From: Salinarimonas soli
Lineage (GTDB): Bacteria; Pseudomonadota; Alphaproteobacteria; Rhizobiales; Beijerinckiaceae
Assembly: GCF_008386575.1 (NCBI RefSeq)
Contig: NZ_VUOA01000033.1
Coordinates: 62,001-126,000, forward strand
Direction of reading: 5' to 3'
Length of the DNA stretch: 64,000 nucleotides
Shown piece after piece: positions 20,095-29,900 of the stretch. The notes under the pieces are model-generated. The model was not told where the DNA came from. It worked only from the letters and a program-made list of their open reading frames with translations, and made no database searches. Position 1 is the first letter of the stretch, and the number at the start of each line of letters is the position of its first letter. Both the position numbers and the translations under genes were made by a program.

Positions 20095-20387
20095 CGAATC
20101 GTCCTTTCGCGTGAGATGGGAGAACGAGGATCCGCCGCCGGAGCGGCTGGGAGCCCGTCGTTCGTGACGCCGTCGGTACGGCCGGGCCGGGATGTCGTCC
20201 AGCACGGTCGAACACGAACGGCCGCGGTGCGCAAACGGCGCATCCGCGGGCCGGCGCACCATACATGAAAACCGCTCCCGCGCCAGTCCCGTGTGAGCGG
20301 CAGGCACGGGCCCCGCCCGGGCGCCGGAGCAGGAACCTGGGCGGCAAGCGGCCGTTGATCCGCGACAGAACCACACAGGAGCCCCCC

Positions 20388-20906
20388 ATGGCCACCGGAT
20401 CGGAGAGCACGCGAAGCCTCTACGCGGTCGCGCTGCGCAACACCCACGCCCTCGAGATGCAGGCGCTCCAGATCATGGAGCGGCAGGTCGAGCGCATCCA
20501 GAACTACCCCGAGATGGAGCAGATCCTGCGCCGCCACATCCAGGAGACGCACGCCCAGCGCGACCGGATCGAGGCGGCGATGAGCGATATCGGGGAAAGC
20601 CCCTCGGCCCTCAAGGAGGCGGTGCTCGGCTTCATCGGCAACATGGCGGCCATCGCGCACTCGCCCTTCGAGGACGAGATCCTGAAGAACTCCTATGCCA
20701 ACCACGCCTTCGAGAACTTCGAGATCGCGGCCTATACCTCGCTTCTCGTGATCACCGAGGCCGCCGGCCAGTCCCGCCACCTCTCCGCCTTCCAGCAGTC
20801 GCTGCAGGAGGAGAAGACCACGGCACAGCTCATCCACGACGCCATCCAGCCCATCACCCGCAAGTACATCATGCTTGAGGAGCAGGGCGCGAAGGCCGAC
20901 CGCTAG
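20388..20906 (+). CDS. DUF892 family protein (YciE/YciF-like)
   Basis: The 172-residue protein is made almost wholly of helices. It contains [13 protein letters not shown] and [20 protein letters not shown], the pattern of the ferritin-like DUF892 fold (YciF). Members are stress-associated and may bind two metal ions. AGGA precedes the ATG. The gene is divergent from rpsO and separate from the repair pair that follows; no enzymatic function is proven for the family. Confidence 0.85.
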   Translation: MATGSESTRSLYAVALRNTHALEMQALQIMERQVERIQNYPEMEQILRRHIQETHAQRDRIEAAMSDIGESPSALKEAVLGFIGNMAAIAHSPFEDEILKNSYANHAFENFEIAAYTSLLVITEAAGQSRHLSAFQQSLQEEKTTAQLIHDAIQPITRKYIMLEEQGAKADR

Positions 20907-21008
20907 ATCCCGCCCCCCCGGGGCGCCGCGTCCCATGCGACGCGGCGCCCCATCGCGCGCGTGCGCGAGAGCCCCATATCCTCGGTATGGGATGGGGGAT
21001 CGAACGGC

Positions 21009-22229
21009 ATGGATGAGGCGCTGGCCCGCAAGCTGCGCGTGCTCGCGGACGCGGCGAAATACGATGCGTCCTGCGCGTCCTCCGCCGCTCCTAAGCGCGT
21101 GTCGGGGCCCGACGGCCTGGGCTCGACCAAGGGCACGGGCATCTGCCACGCCTATACGCCGGACGGACGCTGCGTCTCGCTCCTGAAAATCCTGCTCACG
21201 AATTATTGCCTCTACGACTGCGTCTATTGCGTGAACCGCCGTTCCTCCAACGTGGAGCGGGCGCGGTTCAAGGTCGACGAGGTGGTGGCGCTCACCCTCA
21301 ACTTCTACAAGCGCAACTATATCGAGGGCCTGTTCCTGTCGTCGGGCATCGTCAAGACGCCGGACTACACCATGGAGCAGCTCATCCTCGTGGCGAAGAC
21401 CCTGCGGGAGAAGCACGGCTTTCGCGGCTACATCCACCTCAAGACTATCCCCGAGGCGAGCCCGTTCCTCATCGAGGAGGCGGGGCTCTATGCCGACCGG
21501 CTCTCGATCAACATCGAGCTGCCTCAGGCCGAGAGCCTGAAGCAGCTCGCCCCCGAGAAGGACGACGGCCAGATCCTCGGCGCCATGGGGCGCATGCAGG
21601 AGCGCATCCTCGAGGCCAAGGAGGAGAAGCGCGGGCCGCGCTTCTCGCCCGCGGGGCAGAGCACGCAGATGATCGTGGGCGCGGACGCCGCCGACGACAC
21701 GGCGGTGCTGCGCACGAGCGACCGGCTCTACAAGGGCTATGGCCTGCGCCGGGTCTATTACTCGGCCTTCAGCCCCATCCCCGACGCAAGCCACGTCCTG
21801 CCCGCCAAGGCCCCGCCCCTCCAGCGCGAGAACCGGCTCTACCAGGCCGACTGGCTCCTGCGCTTCTACGGCTTCACCGTGGACGAGATCGCGGACGGCA
21901 CCGAGGGCGGCATGCTCGACCTCGCCATCGACCCGAAGCTTGCCTGGGCGCTCAAGCACCGGGACCGCTTCCCCGTCGACGTTAACCTCGCCGAGCGCGA
22001 GATGCTGCTGCGCGTGCCGGGCCTCGGCGCCAAGGCGGTGGACAAGATCGTGGCCGCCCGCCGCCACACCCGCCTGACGCTCGCCGATGTCGGGCGCCTG
22101 TCGAGCGCGGTGCGCCGGGCCGAGCCCTTCCTGATCACGGCCGACCACCGGCCCGTGCGGCTCACCGACCGCGCCGACCTGCGCGAGCGCCTCGTGCCCC
22201 GCCGCGCCGAGCAGCTGAGCCTGTTCTAG
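21009..22229 (+). CDS. putative DNA modification/repair radical SAM protein
   Basis: This 406-residue protein has the radical SAM cluster motif NYCLYDCVYC (Cys67, Cys71, Cys74) binding a 4Fe-4S cluster. A C-terminal helix-hairpin-helix, LLRVPGLGAKAVDKIVAAR, is suited to DNA contact. It matches the family that always accompanies UdgX/DUF4130 proteins. The ATG at 21009 follows GGGGA; a GTG at 20961 would add 16 residues. The stop is 1 bp from the next start, so the two are co-transcribed. The substrate is unknown. Confidence 0.88.
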   Translation: MDEALARKLRVLADAAKYDASCASSAAPKRVSGPDGLGSTKGTGICHAYTPDGRCVSLLKILLTNYCLYDCVYCVNRRSSNVERARFKVDEVVALTLNFYKRNYIEGLFLSSGIVKTPDYTMEQLILVAKTLREKHGFRGYIHLKTIPEASPFLIEEAGLYADRLSINIELPQAESLKQLAPEKDDGQILGAMGRMQERILEAKEEKRGPRFSPAGQSTQMIVGADAADDTAVLRTSDRLYKGYGLRRVYYSAFSPIPDASHVLPAKAPPLQRENRLYQADWLLRFYGFTVDEIADGTEGGMLDLAIDPKLAWALKHRDRFPVDVNLAEREMLLRVPGLGAKAVDKIVAARRHTRLTLADVGRLSSAVRRAEPFLITADHRPVRLTDRADLRERLVPRRAEQLSLF

Positions 22230-22230
22230 C

Positions 22231-23649
22231 ATGCGCACGGTCGCCCTCGGGGCGGGCGCGGACCTCGACGGCTTCCGCCGCGCGGCCCGCGCCCTCGTCG
22301 CGCAAGGGGTCGCGCCCGAGGGAGTGCTGTTCACGGAAGGGGTCGGCCTCTTCGCCGACGAGCCGCTGCCCGACGCTCCCGCCTTCGCGCTCCCTAAGAG
22401 CGTGCCGCCGATCGTGGCGGACGTGGTGCGCCACAGCGACCCCGAGCGCTACGGCCTCCTCTACCGCCTGATCTGGCGCGTGGTTCACGGCGAGCGCGCC
22501 CTGCCCGAGGTGGTGAGCGATCCCCTGATCCACCGCCTCCACCTCATGCGAAAGAGCCTGGCCCGCGACATCCACAAGATGCACGCCTTCGTGCGCTTCC
22601 GGCAGGTCGAGACCCCGGAGGGCGAGCGCTACGTCGCCTGGTTCGAGCCCGAGCACCACATCCTGGAGAGCGTCGGCCCCTTCTTCCGCGACCGCTTCGG
22701 CTCGCTCCACTGGTCGATCCTGACCCCGCGGGGCACGATCCACTGGGACCGCGAGCGCCTCGCCTACGGCCCGCCCGCGACCCGCGCCGACGCGCCGGAC
22801 GGGGACGCCTTCGAGGCCGGCTGGCGGGCCTACTACGAGAGCATCTTCAATCCCGCCCGGGCCAATCCCGGCGCCATGCGGGCCGAGATGCCGAAAAAAT
22901 ACTGGAAGAACCTGCCCGAGACGCAGAGCATCCCGGCGATGCTCCAGGGCGCCTCCGCCCGCGTCGAGCGGATGGTGGAGCAGGCCGCCACCGTCTCGGC
23001 GAAGCGCGAGCCCACGGCCGCCCTCGCCGCCATGCACCGGCGCGAGCCGCCCGCCTCCCTGGAGGCCCTGAACCGGGCCATCGCGGCCTATGTGCCGCCC
23101 GTGGCCTTCGCGCCGAGGGCCGTGCTCGGCGAGGGGCCGGTGGGGGCCGGCATCGCCTTCGTGGGCGAGCAGCCGGGCGACCAGGAGGAGATCCAGGGGC
23201 GGCCCTTCGTGGGCCCCGCGGGCCAGCTTCTGATGCGGGCGCTCAACGAGGCCGGCATCGTCCGCGAGGAGGCCTATCTCACGAATGCCGTGAAGCACTT
23301 CAAGTTCGAGGCGCGGGGCAAGCGGCGCATCCACGTGACGCCCTCGGCGGGCGAGGTGCGCCATTACCGCTGGTGGCTCATGGACGAGCTCGACCTCGTG
23401 GCGCCGCGCCTCGTGGTGGCGCTCGGCGCCACGGCGGCGCTTGCGCTCACCGGCCGCCCGGTAGCGATCACCCGTTCGCGCGGGCCCTTGATGCTCGACC
23501 GGGGCCCGGGCTTCGTCACCGTTCACCCGTCCTACCTGCTGCGCCTGCCCGACGAGGCGGCGCGGGAGCGGGCCTATGCGGCGTTCGTGGGCGACCTCAA
23601 GGCGGCGCAGGCCCTCGCCGCCGGCGAGGCACCCGCGGCGGGGGCGTGA
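22231..23649 (+). CDS. fused DUF4130 and UdgX-family uracil-DNA glycosylase
   Basis: The 472-residue fusion has an N-terminal DUF4130 domain (~1-235) and a C-terminal family-4-like uracil-DNA glycosylase (~280-460). The UDG part has motif A GEQPGDQEE (312-320), the UdgX-specific loop KRRIH with His368, and HPSYLLR (432-438). In mycobacterial UdgX the histidine of this loop forms a covalent bond to the abasic sugar after uracil removal. The same chemistry is expected here. It is coupled to the upstream radical SAM gene. Role: repair or marking of uracil in DNA, details unknown. Confidence 0.92.
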   Translation: MRTVALGAGADLDGFRRAARALVAQGVAPEGVLFTEGVGLFADEPLPDAPAFALPKSVPPIVADVVRHSDPERYGLLYRLIWRVVHGERALPEVVSDPLIHRLHLMRKSLARDIHKMHAFVRFRQVETPEGERYVAWFEPEHHILESVGPFFRDRFGSLHWSILTPRGTIHWDRERLAYGPPATRADAPDGDAFEAGWRAYYESIFNPARANPGAMRAEMPKKYWKNLPETQSIPAMLQGASARVERMVEQAATVSAKREPTAALAAMHRREPPASLEALNRAIAAYVPPVAFAPRAVLGEGPVGAGIAFVGEQPGDQEEIQGRPFVGPAGQLLMRALNEAGIVREEAYLTNAVKHFKFEARGKRRIHVTPSAGEVRHYRWWLMDELDLVAPRLVVALGATAALALTGRPVAITRSRGPLMLDRGPGFVTVHPSYLLRLPDEAARERAYAAFVGDLKAAQALAAGEAPAAGA

Positions 23650-23659
23650 CGGAAGCCGC

Positions 23660-25030
23660 CTATTTCAGCCCCAGCAGGCGCTCCCGCGAGCCGGCGATGC
23701 CCCGCTCGGACGCCTTCGCGTAGAGCTCGCGCGCCCGCTTCGCGTCGCCCCGGATGCCGAGCGCCCGCCAGGACGCGAGGATGCGCGGATCGTAAGTTTC
23801 GGCGAGGTGGAAGGCGGCGCGGGAGCTGCCCGCGTGAAGGGCATGCTCCAGGACGAGGCGCGCCCCGCTGATGTCGCCCTGCTCGATGAGCCCGCGCGCC
23901 CGGGAGAGCAGCCAGGCATCGTCCACGTCGTCGGCCTGATCGGGCGGCAGCGACGCCTCGACGGCCGGCATCGGCGGGGCCGGGGGCGTCGCGGGGGCAA
24001 GCGAGGGCGACCCGAGGGCGGCGGTACGGGTCCGGTGCGGATGGCCGCGCGCCGTGTTGCCCGTGGTCTCGGGCATGTCGAGAGCGGGCGCCTGCGCGAC
24101 GGGGGCCGGCACCGCGACGGGCGCCGGGAGGGGAGCCGGGACCGGCGCGGACGGCTCGGGCACCGCCGGAGCGGCCTCGACCCGCGCCACGACGGCCGGC
24201 GGCGCCTCCGGGGCGGGCTCGGCGAGCGCGACCGCGAGCGTCGCGGGCGCCGTCGCGGAGGCCTCGGGCGCGACCTCGGGGGGAACGGGCGCGGCGGCCT
24301 CGGCCATGGCCTGCGCCGGGACGATCTCGGCGGGCGGGATCTCGACGGCGACGACGGGCTCGATGGCGACGGGCTCGAGGGCCGCGACGATCACGGGCTC
24401 CGCGGCGGCCGGCGTCTCGGCGGGGGGCGCGACCGTGAGCGCGACGTCGAGGGCGGGAGGCGGATCGATCTCCGGGACACGGACCTCCGCCAGGATGGCG
24501 GCCGGGGACTCCGCGGCCGGAGGTTCCGCGGCGGCCGGTGCCTCGGCCATGGCGACAGGCTCCCGGCGCGGCGTCTCGACGATGGCGACGATCGGAAGAT
24601 CGCCGGAGCTCGCGACCGCCTCGATCGCGACCGGGGCCGCTTCCGCCGCAAGAGCGGTGTCAGGGGGCGCGGCGGCGGCCGTGGTGGTGGGCGGCGCCAC
24701 CTCGGCTTCGGCTGTAGGCGGCGGAGCGTCCGCGACCTCGAACGGGCCTGCGATGCGCTCGGCATCCGGGCCGCGCGCGCTGGCCACGGGCGCGGGATCC
24801 TCGAAGAGGAGAGAGCGCACCGGGATGGCGATCAGCGCGGAGGCGAGCACGACGCCGCCCACGACGAGCGCCCGCCCCATGCGGGACGGCGGCGGCTCCG
24901 CGGCCGGGGCGGCGGGCTCCCCATAGGCCGGGTCGAAGCCCGGCGGATCGCCCATGGCGCGCAATTCCTCGAGGCGGCGGGCCATGGCCTCGGCGCTCGG
25001 CCCTGTCTGGGCGTGGGGGTTGGTGCTCAT
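23660..25030 (-). CDS. Ala/Pro-rich single-pass membrane protein with Sel1/TPR-like C-terminus
   Basis: The 456-residue protein starts with ~50 hydrophilic residues. One transmembrane helix follows (ALVVGGVVLASALIAIPVRS, ~53-72), then a ~270-residue Ala/Pro/Glu/Val-rich linker and a compact C-terminus of ~90 residues. The C-terminus has a Sel1/TPR look: LLSRARGLIEQGDISGARLVLEHA, then AFHLAETYDP and ARELYAKASERG. The linker probably spans the periplasm. Its start overlaps the TAXI gene stop by 4 nt (ATGA), so the two are translated together. The exact function is unknown. Confidence 0.7.
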   Translation of the reverse strand: MSTNPHAQTGPSAEAMARRLEELRAMGDPPGFDPAYGEPAAPAAEPPPSRMGRALVVGGVVLASALIAIPVRSLLFEDPAPVASARGPDAERIAGPFEVADAPPPTAEAEVAPPTTTAAAAPPDTALAAEAAPVAIEAVASSGDLPIVAIVETPRREPVAMAEAPAAAEPPAAESPAAILAEVRVPEIDPPPALDVALTVAPPAETPAAAEPVIVAALEPVAIEPVVAVEIPPAEIVPAQAMAEAAAPVPPEVAPEASATAPATLAVALAEPAPEAPPAVVARVEAAPAVPEPSAPVPAPLPAPVAVPAPVAQAPALDMPETTGNTARGHPHRTRTAALGSPSLAPATPPAPPMPAVEASLPPDQADDVDDAWLLSRARGLIEQGDISGARLVLEHALHAGSSRAAFHLAETYDPRILASWRALGIRGDAKRARELYAKASERGIAGSRERLLGLK

Positions 25031-26172
25031 GGCGCTGCTCCCGCGCGCTGGGTGGTGCCCTTGCCCGTGCGGGAAAGCTGCCACCGCATGAAGTCCTGGT
25101 AGAGCGCCTCGCGCTCGGTCATCGAGATCGAGCCCACGAGGTTGCCCCGTCCGTCGAGGAAGGTCTGGAACGCCGCCTTCTGCTCCGGCGGGGCCGAGGC
25201 CACGCGCTCCTTGCGGTCGAGCCAGTCCTGGGCGGGCTTGAAGCGCTCCCAGCCCGGCACCGTCGCGCCGAGATTCACCTCGCGCCATTTAGGATGGCGT
25301 CCAGGCAGGGCGAACTCGTCGAAGCGCGAGAAGAACGCGTCCACGAAGCGCTCCACCCGGCGATAGCGGTCCGACCCCTGCGGCCAGTTGAACACCGCGA
25401 GCACGTTGCCCACCGCGATGGTCTCGACGGCGGCGCCCTCGTCGATGAGGCGGGGATAATCGGCCCGCTCGAAGCGCGCCGGCAGGTAGGTCTCGGCGAC
25501 CGCGCGGTCGAAGGGAACGGGGAGGAGGTGGAAGCGGCCCTCGCCCTGGAACTCGGCGATGCCGCGCACGGGCCGGCCCGCCACGTAGAGCGCGGCCTGG
25601 ATCTCCCCCGAGCGCAGCCGCTCGTAGGAGGTGGACTGGTCGTAATGGGTGAAGTCCGGCTTGATGCCGAGCTTGTCGAACAGGATCTTGGCCGTGAGGC
25701 TCGTGCCGCTGCCCACCTTGTCGATGTTCACCTTGCGGCCGTCGAGCTGGCGCAGGTCCGTGATCTCCCGCGAGGCGAGGATGTGGAGCTCCTCGTTGTA
25801 GAGGCGGGCGATGTAGCGCAGGCGCTGGTGGGCCGCGGTCTGCAGCCGGTCCTCGCCCAACCCCTGGCGGGCGTCCATCTGGACGATGCCGACGTCGACG
25901 CCGCGCAGATACATGATGTCGCGCAGGTTCTGCAGCGAGCCGCGCCCCACGATGGGCAGGACACGCAGCGATTCGGCGTCGAGCACGTTCGCGAGATCCG
26001 CCGCGATGCGGATATAGGTGCCGTCCGCGCCGCCCGAGATCACCCCGATCGTGCCCGCATTGGCCCGATCGGCTCCCGCGGCCGGCTGCCCGGCCCCCTG
26101 CGCGACGGCGCTGCCGCCCGTCAGGGCGAGCGCGAGCGAGACGAAGAGCCCGAAAGTCCGTCTCCGAAGCAT
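25027..26172 (-). CDS. TAXI-family TRAP transporter solute-binding protein
   Basis: This is a 381-residue periplasmic protein with a signal peptide (RRRTFGLFVSLALALTGGSA) and the TAXI signature IGVISGGADGTYIRIAADLA. It then has VDVGIVQMDA and GKVNIDKVGSGTSLTAKIL-type ligand-pocket blocks. AGGTGG precedes the ATG at 26172. TAXI proteins normally work with a fused DctQM permease, but none is adjacent. Instead the next gene is a membrane-anchored Sel1-like protein. It may work as a sensor or lipid/ligand carrier rather than a classical importer. The ligand is unknown. Confidence 0.85.
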   Translation of the reverse strand: MLRRRTFGLFVSLALALTGGSAVAQGAGQPAAGADRANAGTIGVISGGADGTYIRIAADLANVLDAESLRVLPIVGRGSLQNLRDIMYLRGVDVGIVQMDARQGLGEDRLQTAAHQRLRYIARLYNEELHILASREITDLRQLDGRKVNIDKVGSGTSLTAKILFDKLGIKPDFTHYDQSTSYERLRSGEIQAALYVAGRPVRGIAEFQGEGRFHLLPVPFDRAVAETYLPARFERADYPRLIDEGAAVETIAVGNVLAVFNWPQGSDRYRRVERFVDAFFSRFDEFALPGRHPKWREVNLGATVPGWERFKPAQDWLDRKERVASAPPEQKAAFQTFLDGRGNLVGSISMTEREALYQDFMRWQLSRTGKGTTQRAGAAP

Positions 26173-26362
26173 AAAGCCACCTCTGAAATAGAAGGCAGCC
26201 CCCGAACGCGTTGTTATATTGTGACGCAACCGTGGCACCGGCCGAGCCTCGCCGCAACGGGAAACTTGGCCAGCCCACGGCCGAATTCCGCACGATGCCC
26301 AAACCCTGCGCAGGACGGTGCCAAAGCCCCATCCCCGGGCCCTTCGCCCCCCGAAATGCCCC

Positions 26363-26824
26363 TCAAACCGGCAGCGGCCCGTCGCTCTTCACCTCCTCCA
26401 TCACGGCATAGGTGCGCGTCTCGCGCACGCCCGGCAGCGCGAGAAGTGATTCGCCGAGGAAGCGGCGGTAGGCCGCCATGTCGGCGACCCGCGTCTTGAC
26501 GAGGTAGTCGAAGCCCCCCGCCACCATATGGCACTCGAGCACCTCCGGCGCGCGGCGCACCGCCGCCGCGAAGCGCTCGAAGACGTCGGGGGTGGTCTTG
26601 TCCAGCGAGACCTCGACGAAGACGAGCAGCTCCAGCCCCAGGCGGCGCGGGTCGAGCCGGGCGCGAAAGCCCTGGATCACGCCCTCCTTCTGCAGGCGGC
26701 GCAGGCGCTCCCCCGTGCTCGTGGGCGAGAGGCCGACACGCTCGGCGAGCTCCACGGCCGGCAGCCGCCCGTCCTCCTGGAGCAGGGCGAGGATGCGGCG
26801 GTCGATACGGTCGAGGTCCGTCAT
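26363..26824 (-). CDS. Lrp/AsnC-family transcriptional regulator, putative PutR
   Basis: The 153-residue protein has an N-terminal winged helix-turn-helix (DRRILALLQEDGRLPAVELA then VGLSPTSTGERLRRLQ) and a C-terminal RAM ligand domain (VLECHMVAGGFDYLVKTRV). It is divergent from putA with a 120-bp shared intergenic region. In rhizobia and Agrobacterium an Lrp-type PutR activates putA with proline; the same is expected here. Confidence 0.92.
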   Translation of the reverse strand: MTDLDRIDRRILALLQEDGRLPAVELAERVGLSPTSTGERLRRLQKEGVIQGFRARLDPRRLGLELLVFVEVSLDKTTPDVFERFAAAVRRAPEVLECHMVAGGFDYLVKTRVADMAAYRRFLGESLLALPGVRETRTYAVMEEVKSDGPLPV

Positions 26825-26866
26825 GTTCACGCTCTGGAGGTGCCTGAACCGACGATCGTAAGGTTC

Positions 26867-26876
26867 AACCCGGGTT
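26867..26876. promoter_or_regulatory. candidate operator between lrp and putA
   Basis: AACCCGGGTT is a perfect 10-bp palindrome, extended by outer C/G, in the middle of the lrp-putA intergenic region. Lrp-type regulators bind imperfect palindromes; this one is a plausible but unproven site. Confidence 0.35.
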
Positions 26877-26944
26877 TGCGCCAATCGAAATCCGGCGTGA
26901 TCGGGGTTAATCTCGCCGCCGTCGATGTCCCCGAGGTGAGAGCC

Positions 26945-29900
26945 GTGAACGCCCCGTCCCCGCAGCCCTTCGGGGCTCCCTACGCCGAAGACGACACCGC
27001 CATCGCCGGGCGCCTCATGCGCGAGGCCTGGCTTCCCCGGGAGCGCGAGGCCCGCGTCGATGCCACCGCCCGCGAGCTGATCGGCGCCATCAGGGCCGAG
27101 CGGGGCGGGTTCGGCGGCGTCGAGGAGATGCTGCGGGAATATTCCCTCTCCACCAAGGAGGGCCTCGCCCTCATGGTGCTGGCGGAAGCGCTGCTGCGCG
27201 TGCCCGACGGCGCCACCGCCGACCGGCTGATCGAGGACAAGCTCGGCCAGGGCGACTTCGCCCGCCACGAATCCCGCTCCGAGGCCTTCCTGGTCAACGC
27301 CTCCGCCTGGGCGCTCGGGATGACCGCCCGGGTGATCCAGCCCGGCGAGACCCCCGAGGGCATCCTGCGCCAGGTCGCCAAGCGCCTGGGCGTGCCGGCG
27401 GTGCGCGCCGCGACGCGCCAGGCCATGCGGGTGATGGGCGGCCACTTCGTGCTGGGCCAGACGATCGAGGAGGCGTTGAAGCGCGCCGCCACGGGCGAGG
27501 GCCGGCTCTACCGCTATTCCTTCGACATGCTCGGCGAGGGCGCCCGCACTGCGAAGGATGCCGAGCGCTATTTCGAGTCCTATGCGGATGCCATCGAGGC
27601 AATTGGCCGCGCCGCCGGCAACCGGCCCCTGCCCGACCGCCCGGGGATCTCGGTGAAGCTCTCGGCCCTCCACCCGCGCTACGAGGCCCTGAGCCGCGAG
27701 CGGGTGCTGGCCGAGCTCACCCCGCGCGTGGTGGCGCTCGCCGCGAAGGCGAAGGCCTACGACCTCAACTTCACGATCGACGCCGAGGAGGCCGACCGGC
27801 TGGAGCTCTCCCTCGACGTGCTGGCCGCCGCCTTCGGGGATCCCTCGCTCGCGGGCTGGGACGGGTTCGGCCTCGCGATCCAGGCCTATCAGAAGCGTGC
27901 ACTTGCGCTCATCGACTGGATCGCGGAGCTCGCGCGCCGGCACGACCGGCGCATGATGGTGCGCCTCGTGAAGGGCGCCTATTGGGACACGGAGGTGAAG
28001 CGCGCGCAGGAGCGCGGCCTCGACGACTATCCCGTCTTCACCCGCAAGGCGATGACGGACCTGTCCTACGTCGCCTGCGCCGAGCGCATGCTGGCGCTGC
28101 GCCCCCTGATCTATCCCCAATTCGCCACCCACAACGCGCTCACCGTTGCCTCGATCATCGAGCGGGCCGGGGGCGTCGAGGGCTACGAGTTCCAGCGCCT
28201 GCACGGCATGGGCGAGGCGCTCTACGGGCACCTCGTCGAGGAGCAGGGGGGCGCCGCCTGCCGTACCTACGCGCCCGTCGGCGGCCACCGCGATCTCCTG
28301 GCCTATCTCGTGCGCCGCCTCCTGGAGAACGGCGCCAACTCGTCGTTCGTGTCGGTCGCGGCCGATCCGGCCGTGCCCGTGGAGAGCCTCCTCAAGCGCC
28401 CTGCCGAAATCGTGGGCGCTCCCGAGCGGGCCCGCCACCCCCGCCTGCCCCTGCCCCGCGACCTGTTCGGCCCCGGGCGGCGCAACTCGCGGGGCGTCGA
28501 GCTCGGCCACCGGGCGTCGCTCGAGGCGCTGCTCGCCGAGATCGCGGGCGCCGGAGCGCCGGGGTCCGCCGCGCCCCTCGTCGACGGCCGGGCGCTCGGC
28601 GGCGAGCGCCGGCCCGTGCTCAACCCCGCCGACGGGCGCACCCCCGTGGGCGAGGTCGCCGAGGCCTCGCCCGAGAGCGCCGACGCCGCCATCGCCGCGG
28701 CGCGGGCGGGCTTCCCGGCCTGGAGCGCCATTCCGGCCGATCGCCGCGCCGCCGCCCTGGAGCGCGCGGGCGACCTGCTGGAGGCCCGGCGCGGCCGCTT
28801 CCTGCACCTCCTCCAGGCGGAGGCCGGCAAGACCCTCGACGACGCGCTCTCGGAGCTGCGCGAGGCGGTGGACTTCTGCCGCTACTACGCGGCCCAGGGG
28901 CGCGAGCTCATGGGCGAGCCGGAGACCATGCCGGGCCCGACCGGCGAGGCGAACCGGCTCGCTTTGCGCGGCCGGGGCGTGTTCGTCGCCATCTCGCCCT
29001 GGAACTTCCCCCTCGCCATCTTCCTCGGCCAGGTGGCGGCGGCCCTCATGGCCGGCAACGCCGTGGTGGCGAAGCCCGCCGAGCAAACGCCCCTCGTCGC
29101 GGCGGAAGCCGTGCGGCTCCTGCACGAGGCGGGGGTGCCGGCCTCGGCGCTCCACTTCGTGCCCGGCGACGGGCGGGTCGGCGCGCGGCTCGTCGAGAAC
29201 CCGCATGCCGGCGGCGTGGTGTTCACGGGCTCCACGGAGGTGGCGCGCCTCATCAACCGGACGCTTGCGGCGAAGGACGGGCCCATCGTCCCCCTCATCG
29301 CCGAGACGGGCGGCATCAACGCCATGATCGTGGACGCCACGGCGCTCCCTGAGCAGGTGGCCGACGACGTCGCGACCTCCGCCTTCCGATCGGCGGGCCA
29401 GCGCTGCTCGGCCCTGCGCCTCCTCCTCGTCCAGGAGGACGTGGCCGACCGGATGATCGAGATGATCGTGGGCGCGGCCCGCGAGCTGAAGGTGGGCGAT
29501 CCCCGCGACGTCAGCGTCGCGATCGGCCCCGTCATCGACATGGAGGCGAAGGAGCGCCTCGACGCCCACGTGGCCCGGATGAGCCGGGAGGCGAAGCGGG
29601 TGCATCTGGCGGGCGAGGCGCCCCGCTCGGGCACCTATGTCGCCCCGCACGTGTTCGAGCTCGACCGGCCCGGCGCCCTCGACCAGGAGGTCTTCGGCCC
29701 GATCCTCCACGTCGCCCGCTACCGCGCCGCCGATCTCGACCGGGTGCTCGAGGGCATCGAGGCCACGGGCTACGGCCTGACGCTCGGCGTGCACTCGCGC
29801 ATCGACGCCACGATCGAGCGGGTGGTGCGGCGCCTGTCGGTGGGCAACGTCTACGTCAACCGTAACATGATCGGCGCGGTGGTGGGCGTGCAGCCCTTCG

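Noticed and set aside
24054-24926. open frame on the plus strand over the Ala/Pro-rich gene
   Set aside because: It is a low-complexity antisense frame (Ala/Gly/Ser/Thr) without domains; the minus-strand gene has a membrane helix and a Sel1-like end.
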